The notes under the pieces: model-generated | The model's database searches: none | Told to the model about the DNA's origin: nothing | Seen by the model: only the letters and a program-made list of their open reading frames with translations | Assembly: GCA_016845365.1 (NCBI GenBank) | Contig: JAERST010000003.1 | Location: forward strand, 72,961-109,744 | Source: Methanobacteriota archaeon | GTDB taxonomy: Archaea > Thermoplasmatota > Poseidoniia > Poseidoniales > Thalassarchaeaceae | Reading direction: 5' to 3' | Length of the DNA stretch: 36,784 nt | Translations under genes and position numbers: made by a program | Part shown: positions 1-7,919 of the stretch, in pieces | Layout: each line of letters starts with the position of its first letter | Position numbering within the stretch: the first letter of the stretch is position 1

Positions 1-1941
1 CCCGAGGCGATCGCCGCAATCGCAGTCGCGGGTCGCGAGCGCCTCGACAATCTCATCACAATCGTCATCTGCAATCTGCAAAGACTCGACGGACCAGTCA
101 GAGGAAACGCAAGCATCGTGCAAGAACTCGAAGGCCTCTACCGAGGAGCCGGCTGGGACGTCTTCAAGGTCCTGTGGGACTCGAATTGGGACCGGCTCTT
201 CGCCGCAGACCACTCAGGCGCACTCCTCACTCGCCTCGAATCCATCACCGACGGCGATTACCAGCGCATGAGCATCCTCGAGCCGGCCGAATTCCGCACA
301 GAATTCTTCAGCGGAAACCCCGAATTAGAAGCCCTCGGAGCAAGCCTATCAGACTCCGAAATCGGCCAACTGCGCCGCGGCGGCCACGACCCAATCAAGG
401 TCTGGGCCGCCTACCACGCAGCAAAACAATCCGATAAGCCAGCCGTCATCTTAGCCCACACCGTCAAAGGCTGGGGAATCGACTCCTTCGAGGCTAGAAA
501 CACAACCCACCAAAAGAAGAAAATGAGCCTCGAAGACATCACCCAATACCGAGACTACCTCGGCATCCCAATCCCCGACGAGAACCTCCAAGACGACCCA
601 TTCTACGAGTTCGAGGAGGACTCCGACGCCCTCGCATACATGCACGCGCGTCGAACAGCACTAGGCGGCTACCTCCCATCACGCAGAGCCCCGCCGATCG
701 CCCAACCCCTGCCAAATAGCGAGACTTACTCCGCCTTCAACGAAGGCACGCCCGAGGGCCAATCGGTCTCCACAACCATGGCCTTCGTGCGACTTCTGCG
801 AAATCTTCTGAAATCAGAAATTGGAGAGCGAGTGGTACCAATCATCCCTGACGAGGGGCGCACTTTCGGAATGGACCCGTTGTTCAGCGAGTTCGGAATT
901 TACTCGAGTTTCGGGCAGCAGTACACGCCTGTTGACCACAAAATGCTGATGAAATACAAGGAATCGACGAGCGGACAAATCCTCGAAGAAGGAATTTCAG
1001 AGGCCAACTCCATCGCTTCCTGGATAGCCAGTGCAACCTCATATTCCCACGCCGGAACGCCAACGCTTCCGTTCTACATCTTCTACTCGATGTTTGGATT
1101 TCAGCGGGTTAACGACCAGATTTGGCAGGCTGCAGATGCTCGCTCACGCGGCTTCTTGATGGGCGCCACAGCTGGTCGCACCACCCTCAATGGTGAGGGA
1201 TTACAACATCAAGATGGACACTCTTTACTTCACGCGAGTACGGTGCCATCCTGCAGAGCCTGGGATCCCGCTTATGCTTACGAATTGGCGACGATAATCG
1301 AGCATGGAATCGATGAGATGTGGGGGCAGAATCAGGATGTTTTCCATTATGTTATGCTGTATAATCAGAATGAGCAGCAGCCGGCGAAGCCGGCTGGAAT
1401 CGATGCGGATTTGATTCGCGGCGCCTACCTCTACAGCAAGGCTGGCGCCGGAGACGGCCCGCTTGTGCGATTGCTCGGTTCAGGGCCGATTCTCTCGCAC
1501 GTTGTCGAGGCAGCTGAAATGCTTGGTGAGCGCGGTGTGCGAGCCGAAGTTTGGTCGGTTCCTTCCTATGGCGAGTTGCGCCGAGCAGGACTTGCTACTG
1601 AGCGCGCAACGCGCCTCGACCCACAGAATCCACAGAGTGCATTCGTCAGCGAGTGCTTTGGCGATTCGACAACGACTGTTGCCGCTTCAGATTACATCGC
1701 TGCGGTACCTGAAATGATTCAGCGCTGGGTTGGCGGTCGGTACGTTGTTCTCGGCACCGATGGCTACGGTCGCTCGGACACGCGAGATTCCTTGCGCCGC
1801 TTCTTTGAGGTCGATACTGCGAGCATCGTAGTCGCGGCGCTCTCAGCCCTCGAGCAGGATGGCGAATTGGATGCGGGAACGACTACTGCAGCGGCCAAAG
1901 AACTCGGCCTAGATGCCGAGCGCTTCGATAAGACGATGTGA
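1..1941 (+). CDS. aceE: Pyruvate dehydrogenase E1 component, homodimeric type (5' end missing)
   Basis: This is the thiamine-diphosphate E1 of the pyruvate dehydrogenase complex, which decarboxylates pyruvate and passes the acetyl group to the lipoyl domain of E2. The frame is open from base 1 (residues GRERLDNLI, CNLQRLDGPVRGN precede the first GTG at 118), so the gene starts outside the window. 646 residues are visible; E. coli AceE has 887, so about 240 N-terminal residues are missing. The match to AceE runs to the C-terminus: RGGHDP, VILAHTVKG, PIIPDEGRTFGM, GRTTLNGEGLQHQDGHS, LGTDGYGRSD. The Glu and His of the mobile active-site loop (E401 and H407 in E. coli) are at 164 and 170 of the visible frame. 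A homodimeric E1 is typical of Proteobacteria and Actinobacteria; in an archaeal setting it suggests transfer. Codon use changes sharply near base 800. E2 and E3 are not in the window. Confidence 0.95.
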   Translation, partial: PEAIAAIAVAGRERLDNLITIVICNLQRLDGPVRGNASIVQELEGLYRGAGWDVFKVLWDSNWDRLFAADHSGALLTRLESITDGDYQRMSILEPAEFRTEFFSGNPELEALGASLSDSEIGQLRRGGHDPIKVWAAYHAAKQSDKPAVILAHTVKGWGIDSFEARNTTHQKKKMSLEDITQYRDYLGIPIPDENLQDDPFYEFEEDSDALAYMHARRTALGGYLPSRRAPPIAQPLPNSETYSAFNEGTPEGQSVSTTMAFVRLLRNLLKSEIGERVVPIIPDEGRTFGMDPLFSEFGIYSSFGQQYTPVDHKMLMKYKESTSGQILEEGISEANSIASWIASATSYSHAGTPTLPFYIFYSMFGFQRVNDQIWQAADARSRGFLMGATAGRTTLNGEGLQHQDGHSLLHASTVPSCRAWDPAYAYELATIIEHGIDEMWGQNQDVFHYVMLYNQNEQQPAKPAGIDADLIRGAYLYSKAGAGDGPLVRLLGSGPILSHVVEAAEMLGERGVRAEVWSVPSYGELRRAGLATERATRLDPQNPQSAFVSECFGDSTTTVAASDYIAAVPEMIQRWVGGRYVVLGTDGYGRSDTRDSLRRFFEVDTASIVVAALSALEQDGELDAGTTTAAAKELGLDAERFDKTM

Positions 1942-1945
1942 GAAA

Positions 1946-2044
1946 ATGGGGAAGATCATCGACACTTTCAGAATGGCTTGGAAGTTCTTCGCCGGCATCG
2001 CCATGATCGCTGGATTCGTGCGGCGGTTGACTGGGCGAAAGTGA
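1946..2044 (+). CDS. Possible 32-residue membrane peptide downstream of aceE
   Basis: An ATG four bases after the aceE stop opens a 32-codon frame ending in TGA. The peptide has a Lys/Arg-bearing N-terminal part (MGKIIDTFRMAWK), a short hydrophobic core (FFAGIAMIAGFV) and a basic end (RRLTGRK), a pattern seen in small single-span or amphipathic membrane peptides. No Shine-Dalgarno is clear, and translation would depend on coupling to aceE. The hydrophobic stretch is short, and a frame of this length can arise by chance. Family unknown. Confidence 0.25.
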   Translation: MGKIIDTFRMAWKFFAGIAMIAGFVRRLTGRK

Positions 2045-2149
2045 GCTCTGGTGCCGTTTTCCTCTCGCAGAGGGCGCTGCGGACGCAGTCGCTGAGCACG
2101 CTGCCCGCCCGCCACCGACCTTGAGAACTACCAATCCAGTCGCGTCCAT

Positions 2150-2845
2150 TCACAGCGAAGTCAGAGCGTAATTGTAGGCGAGCGCCTGACCAATCCTAAC
2201 CCAATCAGGCGTCGAGCCATCGACCCAATCATAGCGATGCCCAGGAATCAACCTCCATTCAGGGTCGAGCCCACTAAGCAAGCCCCGCGCATACAGCAAA
2301 GAAGCGGTCTGAGCCGCGGGGCTAGAGCCGGGCAGGTCAACCCTGCCCGAACCAGCAGTAAACAGCAAATCACCCGCATGGTAGACCCCATGACCGTGGA
2401 ATGTGCAGTGACCGGGAGCGTGACCGGGGGAGTGTGTGACGGTGAGTGAAATGGCGCCGGCGGACCATTCGATAGACGAGTTTGGTTGGTGAGTCCACTC
2501 ACTTGTGAGAGCAACCCTTCCGAAGACGACACGCCCGAGCAGTGACTCGTTTATTGCCTCAGAGTGCCCCCAAACCTCCACCTCCGGGACGAGTTCGAGC
2601 ATCCGCGCGAATCCTGCAGTATGGTCGCGGTGCGTGTGCGTGTAGAGTAGGTGGGTCGGGCGCAGGCCTTGTTGTTCGAGCGCCTTGACCCACCGGTCGG
2701 AATCGAATGGATCGGTGATGGCGACGATTCCGGCTTCTCTGTCAATCCAAGCTGTATTCATGTTCATGTAAGCGCCCATCTGGGTGACCCAGACTTCGAT
2801 GCCAGCCTCGTCGGTGCGAATGTCGAACTCTCCGTCTGCCAGCAT
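2150..2845 (-). CDS. Metallo-beta-lactamase-fold hydrolase (glyoxalase II-like)
   Basis: A 231-residue protein of the MBL fold. The metal motif HTHRDH lies at residues 70-75 (H-x-H-x-D-H), followed by the SPGHAPGH segment, the HAGDLLF aspartate that bridges the metals, the GRVDLPGSS loop and a C-terminal PGH histidine. This set is that of glyoxalase II and ETHE1/YcbL-like thioester or persulfide hydrolases. The substrate cannot be told from sequence. It has no signal peptide, so it is probably cytoplasmic. It converges with aceE and is divergent from the small Cys-rich gene at 2959. The ATG at 2845 leaves a normal N-terminal strand. Confidence 0.85.
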   Translation of the reverse strand: MLADGEFDIRTDEAGIEVWVTQMGAYMNMNTAWIDREAGIVAITDPFDSDRWVKALEQQGLRPTHLLYTHTHRDHTAGFARMLELVPEVEVWGHSEAINESLLGRVVFGRVALTSEWTHQPNSSIEWSAGAISLTVTHSPGHAPGHCTFHGHGVYHAGDLLFTAGSGRVDLPGSSPAAQTASLLYARGLLSGLDPEWRLIPGHRYDWVDGSTPDWVRIGQALAYNYALTSL

Positions 2846-2925
2846 CGAGGCTGGCGAAGGGCTTCTCTCGCATAGCGATGGCGATTGGATTTAGGTCAGA
2901 CAATCTCTCGTTGTTTTCGTTCAAC

Positions 2926-2936
2926 GGGTTAATAAG
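2926..2936 (+). promoter_or_regulatory. TATA-like element for the gene at 2959
   Basis: TTAATAA at 2929-2935 is centred about 27 bases before the ATG at 2959. That is the usual TATA-to-start distance in archaea, so transcription would begin at or next to the ATG and give a leaderless mRNA. This argues against the longer frames starting at 2878 or 2944. Seen by eye only. Confidence 0.5.
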
Positions 2937-2958
2937 TTGCCGAATGAGGGCAGATTCG

Positions 2959-3330
2959 ATGAGCGATAAATGGGGCAAGTGGGTGGCCAGCAAGTGCACA
3001 CGATATTTCGATTCGAGCGAGGAGGCAGTGACCTATCTGCGCGAGCGGAATTTCACTGGTAAGGTGCTCGAGACACCTGAGGGAATCATGGCTGTTTGCT
3101 GTGCTTATCCCGATGGATTCTACGATGATGCGACCACGCTCATCGATATCTGCGACGAGGACGGGATTGACCCGACCTCTCCGGGGGCTCACGACCAAGA
3201 CTCCTACGAGATTCCGAGCAATTCCTCTCATTCCTGCTGCGAGCCGGAGAAGTCTGTGGCCGAGCAGCCTGCGCCTCAACAAAGTGAGTCTCAGGATTCA
3301 TCCTGCTGTGGGCCAACTTCCTGCTGTTGA
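2959..3330 (+). CDS. Small protein with a cysteine-pair tail, function unknown
   Basis: A 123-residue protein that I do not recognise. The N-terminal ~70 residues look folded (MSDKWGKWVASKCTRYF, then LRERNFTGKVLETPEGIMAV, then acidic). The remainder is Ser/Glu/Gln-rich and disordered-looking. It carries a CC pair near residue 94 and ends in CCGPTSCC. Paired cysteines at a flexible C-terminus are seen in proteins that bind soft metals or metalloids, but nothing else here supports that role. The start at 2959 is preferred because a TATA-like element lies 27 bases upstream; ATG codons at 2944 and 2878 are alternatives in frame. It is divergent from the MBL-fold hydrolase. Confidence 0.75.
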   Translation: MSDKWGKWVASKCTRYFDSSEEAVTYLRERNFTGKVLETPEGIMAVCCAYPDGFYDDATTLIDICDEDGIDPTSPGAHDQDSYEIPSNSSHSCCEPEKSVAEQPAPQQSESQDSSCCGPTSCC

Positions 3331-3332
3331 AT

Positions 3333-3441
3333 CGAGCGAGCGGCCCGCGTGCGCGGGGGTGCATTGAAAGCGAGACGGCTCGACGCGCGCGCATGGCGCG
3401 AATGCCTGCTTCACCAACCTTCGCGGCGGGCTACTCGCTCG
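3333..3441 (+). ncRNA. Candidate structured RNA or leader upstream of leuS
   Basis: The gap between the small Cys-rich gene and leuS folds on paper into a branched structure. P1 pairs 3333-3340 (CGAGCGAG) with 3434-3441 (CTCGCTCG). After a 2x2 internal loop it continues as 3343-3348 (GCCCGC) with 3426-3431 (GCGGGC). Inside, GCATT 3361-3365 pairs with AATGC 3401-3405. That stem encloses two hairpins: CGAG/CTCG at 3371-3382 and CGCGC/GCGCG at 3384-3400. The inner half of P1 can instead pair locally (CCCGC 3344-3348 with GCGGG 3353-3357), so two folds compete. It matches no RNA family I know. The region is GC-rich, which makes chance stems easier. Confidence 0.35.
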
Positions 3442-3457
3442 GCCTGCTGCTTAGCTT

Positions 3458-3477
3458 GGGGGCCTGAGAGGGCTCCC
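3458..3477 (+). terminator. Terminator-like hairpin just before leuS
   Basis: GGGGGCC (3458-3464), loop TGAGAG, then GGCTCCC (3471-3477) form a seven-pair stem with one G-T wobble, followed by TTT. It ends 20 bases before the leuS ATG. It may end the transcript of the preceding gene or RNA, or act as a control hairpin for leuS. The T run is short. Confidence 0.35.
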
Positions 3478-3497
3478 TTTCGAATGGGGTGAAAATG

Positions 3498-6398
3498 ATG
3501 GCATACGATTCACAGGATATCGAGACGCGCTGGCAGGCTCGTTGGGCTGATGCGCGGGTTTTCGAAGCCGAAGTCGATGATTCACGGCCGAAGTTCTACT
3601 GCCTCGAGATGTTCCCCTATCCTTCCGGCTACATGCACATGGGCCACGTCCGCAACTACTCGATTGGCGATGCAATGGCTCGCTTCCAACGCTTGATGGG
3701 AAAGAATGTCCTCTATCCGATGGGCTACGATTCCTTCGGGATGCCCGCCGAAAATGCGGCGAAGAAGGAAGGCGGGCACCCGCACTCCGTGACGGAGCGT
3801 AACATCGCGATGATCCGCGCTGACCAAGAGAGGATGGGATATTCCTACGATTGGAGGCGGATGTTCGCGACGTCAACGCCCGAGTATTATCGCTGGAATC
3901 AGGAGCTTTTCCTCAAGTTCAACGAGGCTGGGCTGGTCGAGCGACGCTTTGCTCCGGTGAATTGGTGTTATGATTGTGATACCGTTTTGGCCAATGAGCA
4001 GGTGAAGAATAACCGCTGCTGGCGATGTGGTCTGGAGGTTGTGCAGAAGGACATGGCTCAGTGGTTCCTGCGCATGACCGAGTATGCCGACGAGCTGCTC
4101 GATGAATTGGACCACATCGAATTCCCTGAGAACGTAAAGGCGATGCAACGCAATTGGATTGGGCGATCGCATGGGGCGCATATCGAATTCGCTGTTGCTG
4201 GTGATGTGGCTGGTGCTGGGGCTGATGGGGCGGCCGGTGCTGCCAGTATCGGGGCTTTCACGACTCGCCCGGACACGATTTTTGGTGTGACTTTCGTTAC
4301 TCTCTCGCCCGAGCATCCGCTGTGTGAGCCGCTGGTTGCGGGGACTGAATTTGAGGCTGGCTGGCGTGAGTTGGCGGATGAGTGCGCCAAACTTTCAGAG
4401 TTTGAGCGAATCAATATGCTGAAGGAGAAAAAGGGCGTACCGCTCGGTCGTTTTGCGATTAATCCGCTGACCGGAGAGGAGGTACCTATCTACGCTGGCA
4501 ACTTTGTTGTCGCCAGTTACGGAACCGGCGCTGTGATGGCTGTTCCTGGCCACGACCAACGCGATTACGACTTTGCCAAGAAATACGGGATTCCGGTGAA
4601 GCCTGTATTGTCTCGACGCGAGGGTGGCGAGGCAGTTGAGGAGAATCCCGTTTTCGATGGACTTGGCTGGATGGTTAATTCGACGCGGCCTGAGTTTGAT
4701 GGGCTATTTGGCAATGAGGCGAAGGCCGCGGTGATTTCTGCGCTGGAGGCTGAGGGGTCCGGACACGGCACGGTTCAGTACCGGCTCAAGGATTGGTTGC
4801 TGAGCCGCCAGCGCTTCTGGGGCACGCCGATTCCGATGCTTCACTGTGAGGCGTGCGGAGTTGTGCCAGTGCCGTACGAACAACTCCCTGTCGAATTGCC
4901 GCTCGATGTCACTTTCAGCTGGGATGAGAGCGGCAATCCGCTTGCGGCGAGCGAATCTTTCCTTGCCGCAACTTGTCCGCAGTGCAACGGTTCCGCGCGC
5001 CGCGAGACCGATACAATGGACACTTTCTACGATTCATCTTGGTATTTCCTGCGCTTCGCAGATTCTGCAAATGATGCGCAGGCCTTCGACCGCGAGGCGG
5101 TCGATTACTGGCTTGACGGCGGCGTCGATCTCTACATCGGTGGAATTGAGCACGCCGTCATGCATCTCCTGTATGCCCGCTTCTTCACCAAGGCGACGCG
5201 CGATTTGGGAATGAATTCGGTCGGCGAGCCGTTCGGGCGCTTGGTCTGCCAAGGTATGCTCAACGCGCCCGCTCCGTTCTGTGCTGACTGCAATACGGAG
5301 TATCATATCGAGAATTTTGGCGGCGATTGCCCGACGTGCGGAGCAGGTTTGGGTTCGCGTTCGGCGAAGATGAGCAAGAGTCTGGGGAATACGGTTAGTC
5401 CGGGCGAGATGGTCGAAAAATTCGGGGCCGATACGGTGCGTTTGTTCATTCTCTTCGGGGCGAATCCTGAGGCTGGGATGGACTGGTCTGACAATGCAGT
5501 TTTGGCCAATTACAAACAGGTTTGCGCGATAATTGACGCCTTCAATGCCGGTAATTCCTTGGGCGATGCACCAGGTCCTATGGATGAGTGGTTGCTGGCT
5601 CGCCTGCGGGTGAATCAGGCGCGCTGGCGCGAGTGCATGGATGCTGTGAGTCTGCGCGAGGGCGTGATGGCGAGCCATTTCGAGATGCTTGCTGATTGGC
5701 AATGGTATTTGCGACGCGGAGGGGCTGACCGGGCCACTGCGCGTCGATACTTGGCCGGCTGGGCGCCTATGTTGGCCCCGGCCACACCTCACATTGCTGA
5801 GGAATTCTGGGCTGAGCTCGGTGGCGGGGATGCTGCTTCTGGTCAGATGCTTGCTGTGCACGATATGGAGTTCGATGCTGGTGGTACGGGTGATTCTGGT
5901 GTGCTTGCGCGCGAGGCTTACTTGCGTGGGGTGATTGATTCTGCTCGGAATATTCGTGGGCTGGCCGAGCGGCATTCAGATGCGCCGATTACTGGTGTTG
6001 TGATTCAGACGGCGGCCGCTTGGAAGGGCGAGTTGGCTCGTGAGGCTATTTCATTGGCGGCCGCTGATTTTGATTTCAAGCGGGAGGGGCAGGGCCATCT
6101 GAAGGGATTGCCAATCTTTGCTGAGGAGTCACTGCGCGGGGAGATTTTCCAAACTTGGATGGCCCTGACGATGGGTTCGAAGAAGAAGCGAGGTCGCATT
6201 CACACGTGGTCGGATGGTGAGAAGGAATTGATTCTGAGCGGCCTCGACGAAGCCGGGATTATCAGTGAGAACTCTGCTTTCATCGCCCAATTACTCGGTG
6301 TCGAATCGCTCTCTGTCTATCCTGCTGGAGAGGGCGAGGATGTCGCTGGAAAGGCTCGTTTTGCTTCTCCACTCGAGCCGGGAATTGCCTTCATCTGA
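3498..6398 (+). CDS. leuS: Leucyl-tRNA synthetase, bacterial type
   Basis: It charges tRNA-Leu with leucine (class Ia synthetase, cytoplasm). The 966-residue protein has the HIGH-type motif HMGH at 47-50 within PYPSGYMHMGHVRNY and KMSKS at 624-628. The CP1 editing domain carries TTRPDTIFGVTF and GTGAVMAVPGHDQRDYDF with the conserved Asp, so it should edit. Bacterial LeuRS hallmarks are present (YIGGIEHAVMHLLYARFF, CQGML). In place of the usual leucine-specific insertion before KMSKS there is a CxxC...CxxC zinc-ribbon-like segment (C595, C598, C611, C614). Further Cys pairs occur in the ZN-1 region and after CP1. Start: GGTGA at 3488-3492 sits five bases from the ATG at 3498; ATG 3495 and GTG 3489 are alternatives. 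Archaea usually have the archaeal/eukaryotic LeuRS form, so this copy was probably acquired. Confidence 0.97.
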   Translation: MAYDSQDIETRWQARWADARVFEAEVDDSRPKFYCLEMFPYPSGYMHMGHVRNYSIGDAMARFQRLMGKNVLYPMGYDSFGMPAENAAKKEGGHPHSVTERNIAMIRADQERMGYSYDWRRMFATSTPEYYRWNQELFLKFNEAGLVERRFAPVNWCYDCDTVLANEQVKNNRCWRCGLEVVQKDMAQWFLRMTEYADELLDELDHIEFPENVKAMQRNWIGRSHGAHIEFAVAGDVAGAGADGAAGAASIGAFTTRPDTIFGVTFVTLSPEHPLCEPLVAGTEFEAGWRELADECAKLSEFERINMLKEKKGVPLGRFAINPLTGEEVPIYAGNFVVASYGTGAVMAVPGHDQRDYDFAKKYGIPVKPVLSRREGGEAVEENPVFDGLGWMVNSTRPEFDGLFGNEAKAAVISALEAEGSGHGTVQYRLKDWLLSRQRFWGTPIPMLHCEACGVVPVPYEQLPVELPLDVTFSWDESGNPLAASESFLAATCPQCNGSARRETDTMDTFYDSSWYFLRFADSANDAQAFDREAVDYWLDGGVDLYIGGIEHAVMHLLYARFFTKATRDLGMNSVGEPFGRLVCQGMLNAPAPFCADCNTEYHIENFGGDCPTCGAGLGSRSAKMSKSLGNTVSPGEMVEKFGADTVRLFILFGANPEAGMDWSDNAVLANYKQVCAIIDAFNAGNSLGDAPGPMDEWLLARLRVNQARWRECMDAVSLREGVMASHFEMLADWQWYLRRGGADRATARRYLAGWAPMLAPATPHIAEEFWAELGGGDAASGQMLAVHDMEFDAGGTGDSGVLAREAYLRGVIDSARNIRGLAERHSDAPITGVVIQTAAAWKGELAREAISLAAADFDFKREGQGHLKGLPIFAEESLRGEIFQTWMALTMGSKKKRGRIHTWSDGEKELILSGLDEAGIISENSAFIAQLLGVESLSVYPAGEGEDVAGKARFASPLEPGIAFI

Positions 6399-6418
6399 GA
6401 TGTGCGGAGGCTGATTGA

Positions 6419-6787
6419 GTGGCTGTACAATCCAACTCAACCGGCTCGCAGTCAATCGTTCTCATCGATGGGCACTGCCCTGTTTGCACTGGATGGGCTG
6501 CCTTCATCGGTAAGCGCGACAAGGCTGGTCGAATCTCCATCGTCGCGCAAGAAACTCCCGAGGGGGAGGCTTTGCTTACTCATCGCCCGTCGGCGATGGC
6601 CGACCTGGATTCGGTCTTTCTCATCGACGAGGACCGCCGTTGGTTCGCACGCTCTTCAGCAGCCATCCGCATTCTTCTTCGACTCTCACTTCCATACCAG
6701 TTGGGCGCTATCATTTGGTTGGTGCCGCGCCCAATCCGCGACATCGCATACGACTTCTACGCCTCGCGACGTCGCCGCAACATCTGA
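6419..6787 (+). CDS. DCC-family thiol-disulfide oxidoreductase
   Basis: A 122-residue protein of the DCC family (DUF393, YuxK-like), a thioredoxin-like group named for the D-x-x-C-x-x-C motif. Here it is IDGHCPVCTGW, with cysteines at 20 and 23. The rest fits the family: FLIDEDRRWFARSSAA and the hydrophobic helix around PYQLGAIIWLVPRPIRD, then YDFYASRRRR. Partner and substrate are unknown. The GTG start has a good Shine-Dalgarno (GGAGG at 6406-6410, eight bases upstream). It begins 20 bases after leuS and is probably cotranscribed with it. Confidence 0.88.
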   Translation: MAVQSNSTGSQSIVLIDGHCPVCTGWAAFIGKRDKAGRISIVAQETPEGEALLTHRPSAMADLDSVFLIDEDRRWFARSSAAIRILLRLSLPYQLGAIIWLVPRPIRDIAYDFYASRRRRNI

Positions 6788-6826
6788 GCCGGCGACCCCA
6801 ATCACCTACTCAGCCTACGAGGGTTC

Positions 6827-7915
6827 ATGGGCGGCCGGCATCTCGACGGTTCGTTGAGTGAGAAAAAGGAAGGCGGCGGCCGCCGCAGAAGGCGCCGGCC
6901 GCGCAAAAAGCCGACCGATGGTTCGGGACCAAAGCCCCAACCTTGGTCGACTGGAGATCCCGAAGCGGTCGAGCGTGCGCTCGCCCGCTTTTCGCAGTCC
7001 CCTCCTCCGATGGGACTGCCAGCCAATATCGATCCTGCTCCAGAGGAGAAGCAACTCCGCTGGCGCACCAATGCGGTGCCAAAAGAGATCCAGAAAAAGG
7101 TCGGCGAAATCGTTTGCCGACCCGGCGAATTCGGCTTCCTTCCAGAGGAGCGGGTCGACGAAATTCGGGCAGAAATCGACAAGTTCCCAATCACCACCGA
7201 GCAGGCTCTATCGCTTCGCGGTGCCTTGAATCAGGAGAAATCGGTGCACTCTCACGGCCGGCTCATGCGCAATGCAAACCAACTTCGCCGGCGCTACGAT
7301 AATGGCGAGGGGGTCCTGACTTTGGCCAAGCGCTTCGATGCTCCTCCCGTCAACACTTTTCGAGCGATTTTGACCGGTCGCGGCTGGTCGAAAAACCGCA
7401 TCAAGGAGACTCTGAAAAATCCCTCACGGATGAGCGAGCGCGACCGAGAAGAGTTTGGAAAAGCCGAGGAAGCTGACAAGGTTAGTTCGGTAAATCAGAG
7501 CGAAACTCAGACGGCGGCCGAGGTTTTTGAGGACATTTTGTGTGCGCATTTTGACTTCCTTGACATTCGATTTAGGCGGCAGGAGGACCTTCTGGCTGAG
7601 CAGAAAGCGGCTGAGGGCCGGGCTGTTGTGACCCCTGATTTGCTACTGCTCGACGACCTGCGAATCAACGGCGTACCCTGCGCGTGGATAGACGCGAAAC
7701 ACTTCTTTGGAGCTGATTTGAGGTTCCCTCGGAAGAAGACTCAGAAACAGGTCGATCGCTATGTCAACGAGTATGGTCAGGGCGCGATCGTCTATCGCCA
7801 CGGATTTACAGAATCGCTGAAATTACGTGGCGCGATTTTGCTTGATGCGAGTCCGCTGGATTTGACTCCGCTCGATGAATTCCACGAGAAGCGTGCTGGT
7901 GGAAGTCACTCCTGA
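6827..7915 (+). CDS. CDIN1 (C15orf41)-like TPD nuclease with N-terminal HTH
   Basis: A 362-residue protein whose C-terminal half resembles human CDIN1 (Pfam TPD family), a PD-(D/E)xK nuclease relative mutated in congenital dyserythropoietic anaemia type I. Likely catalytic residues are helix Glu 232/235 (AAEVFEDIL), Asp 271 in VTPDLLL, and Asp 289 with Lys 291 in WIDAKHFFG. The downstream signature is QVDRYVNEYGQGAIVYRHGF; CDIN1 has matching WIESKASFGD and FGPGLVIYWYGF. Residues ~140-205 (LRRRYDNGEGVLTLAKRFDA, then KNRIKETLKNPSRM) correspond to the helix-turn-helix part of CDIN1. The N-terminus is a basic run (RRRRRRPRKKP), fit for nucleic-acid contact. It follows the DCC gene by 39 bases and converges with pantoate kinase. 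Activity and target are inferred, not shown. Confidence 0.82.
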   Translation: MGGRHLDGSLSEKKEGGGRRRRRRPRKKPTDGSGPKPQPWSTGDPEAVERALARFSQSPPPMGLPANIDPAPEEKQLRWRTNAVPKEIQKKVGEIVCRPGEFGFLPEERVDEIRAEIDKFPITTEQALSLRGALNQEKSVHSHGRLMRNANQLRRRYDNGEGVLTLAKRFDAPPVNTFRAILTGRGWSKNRIKETLKNPSRMSERDREEFGKAEEADKVSSVNQSETQTAAEVFEDILCAHFDFLDIRFRRQEDLLAEQKAAEGRAVVTPDLLLLDDLRINGVPCAWIDAKHFFGADLRFPRKKTQKQVDRYVNEYGQGAIVYRHGFTESLKLRGAILLDASPLDLTPLDEFHEKRAGGSHS

Positions 7916-7919
7916 ACGA

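Noticed and set aside
3333-3477. T-box riboswitch or tRNA gene upstream of leuS
   Set aside because: There is no T-box specifier or antiterminator motif and no tRNA T-arm consensus. T-boxes are bacterial. It is kept only as an unclassified structured candidate.
5034-5975. 313-residue minus-strand frame
   Set aside because: It lies wholly inside leuS, which is clearly coding on the plus strand; no family features are seen.
6402-6857. 151-residue plus-strand frame overlapping the DCC gene
   Set aside because: The other frame carries the DxxCxxC motif and a proper Shine-Dalgarno; this one is Ser/Arg-rich and featureless.
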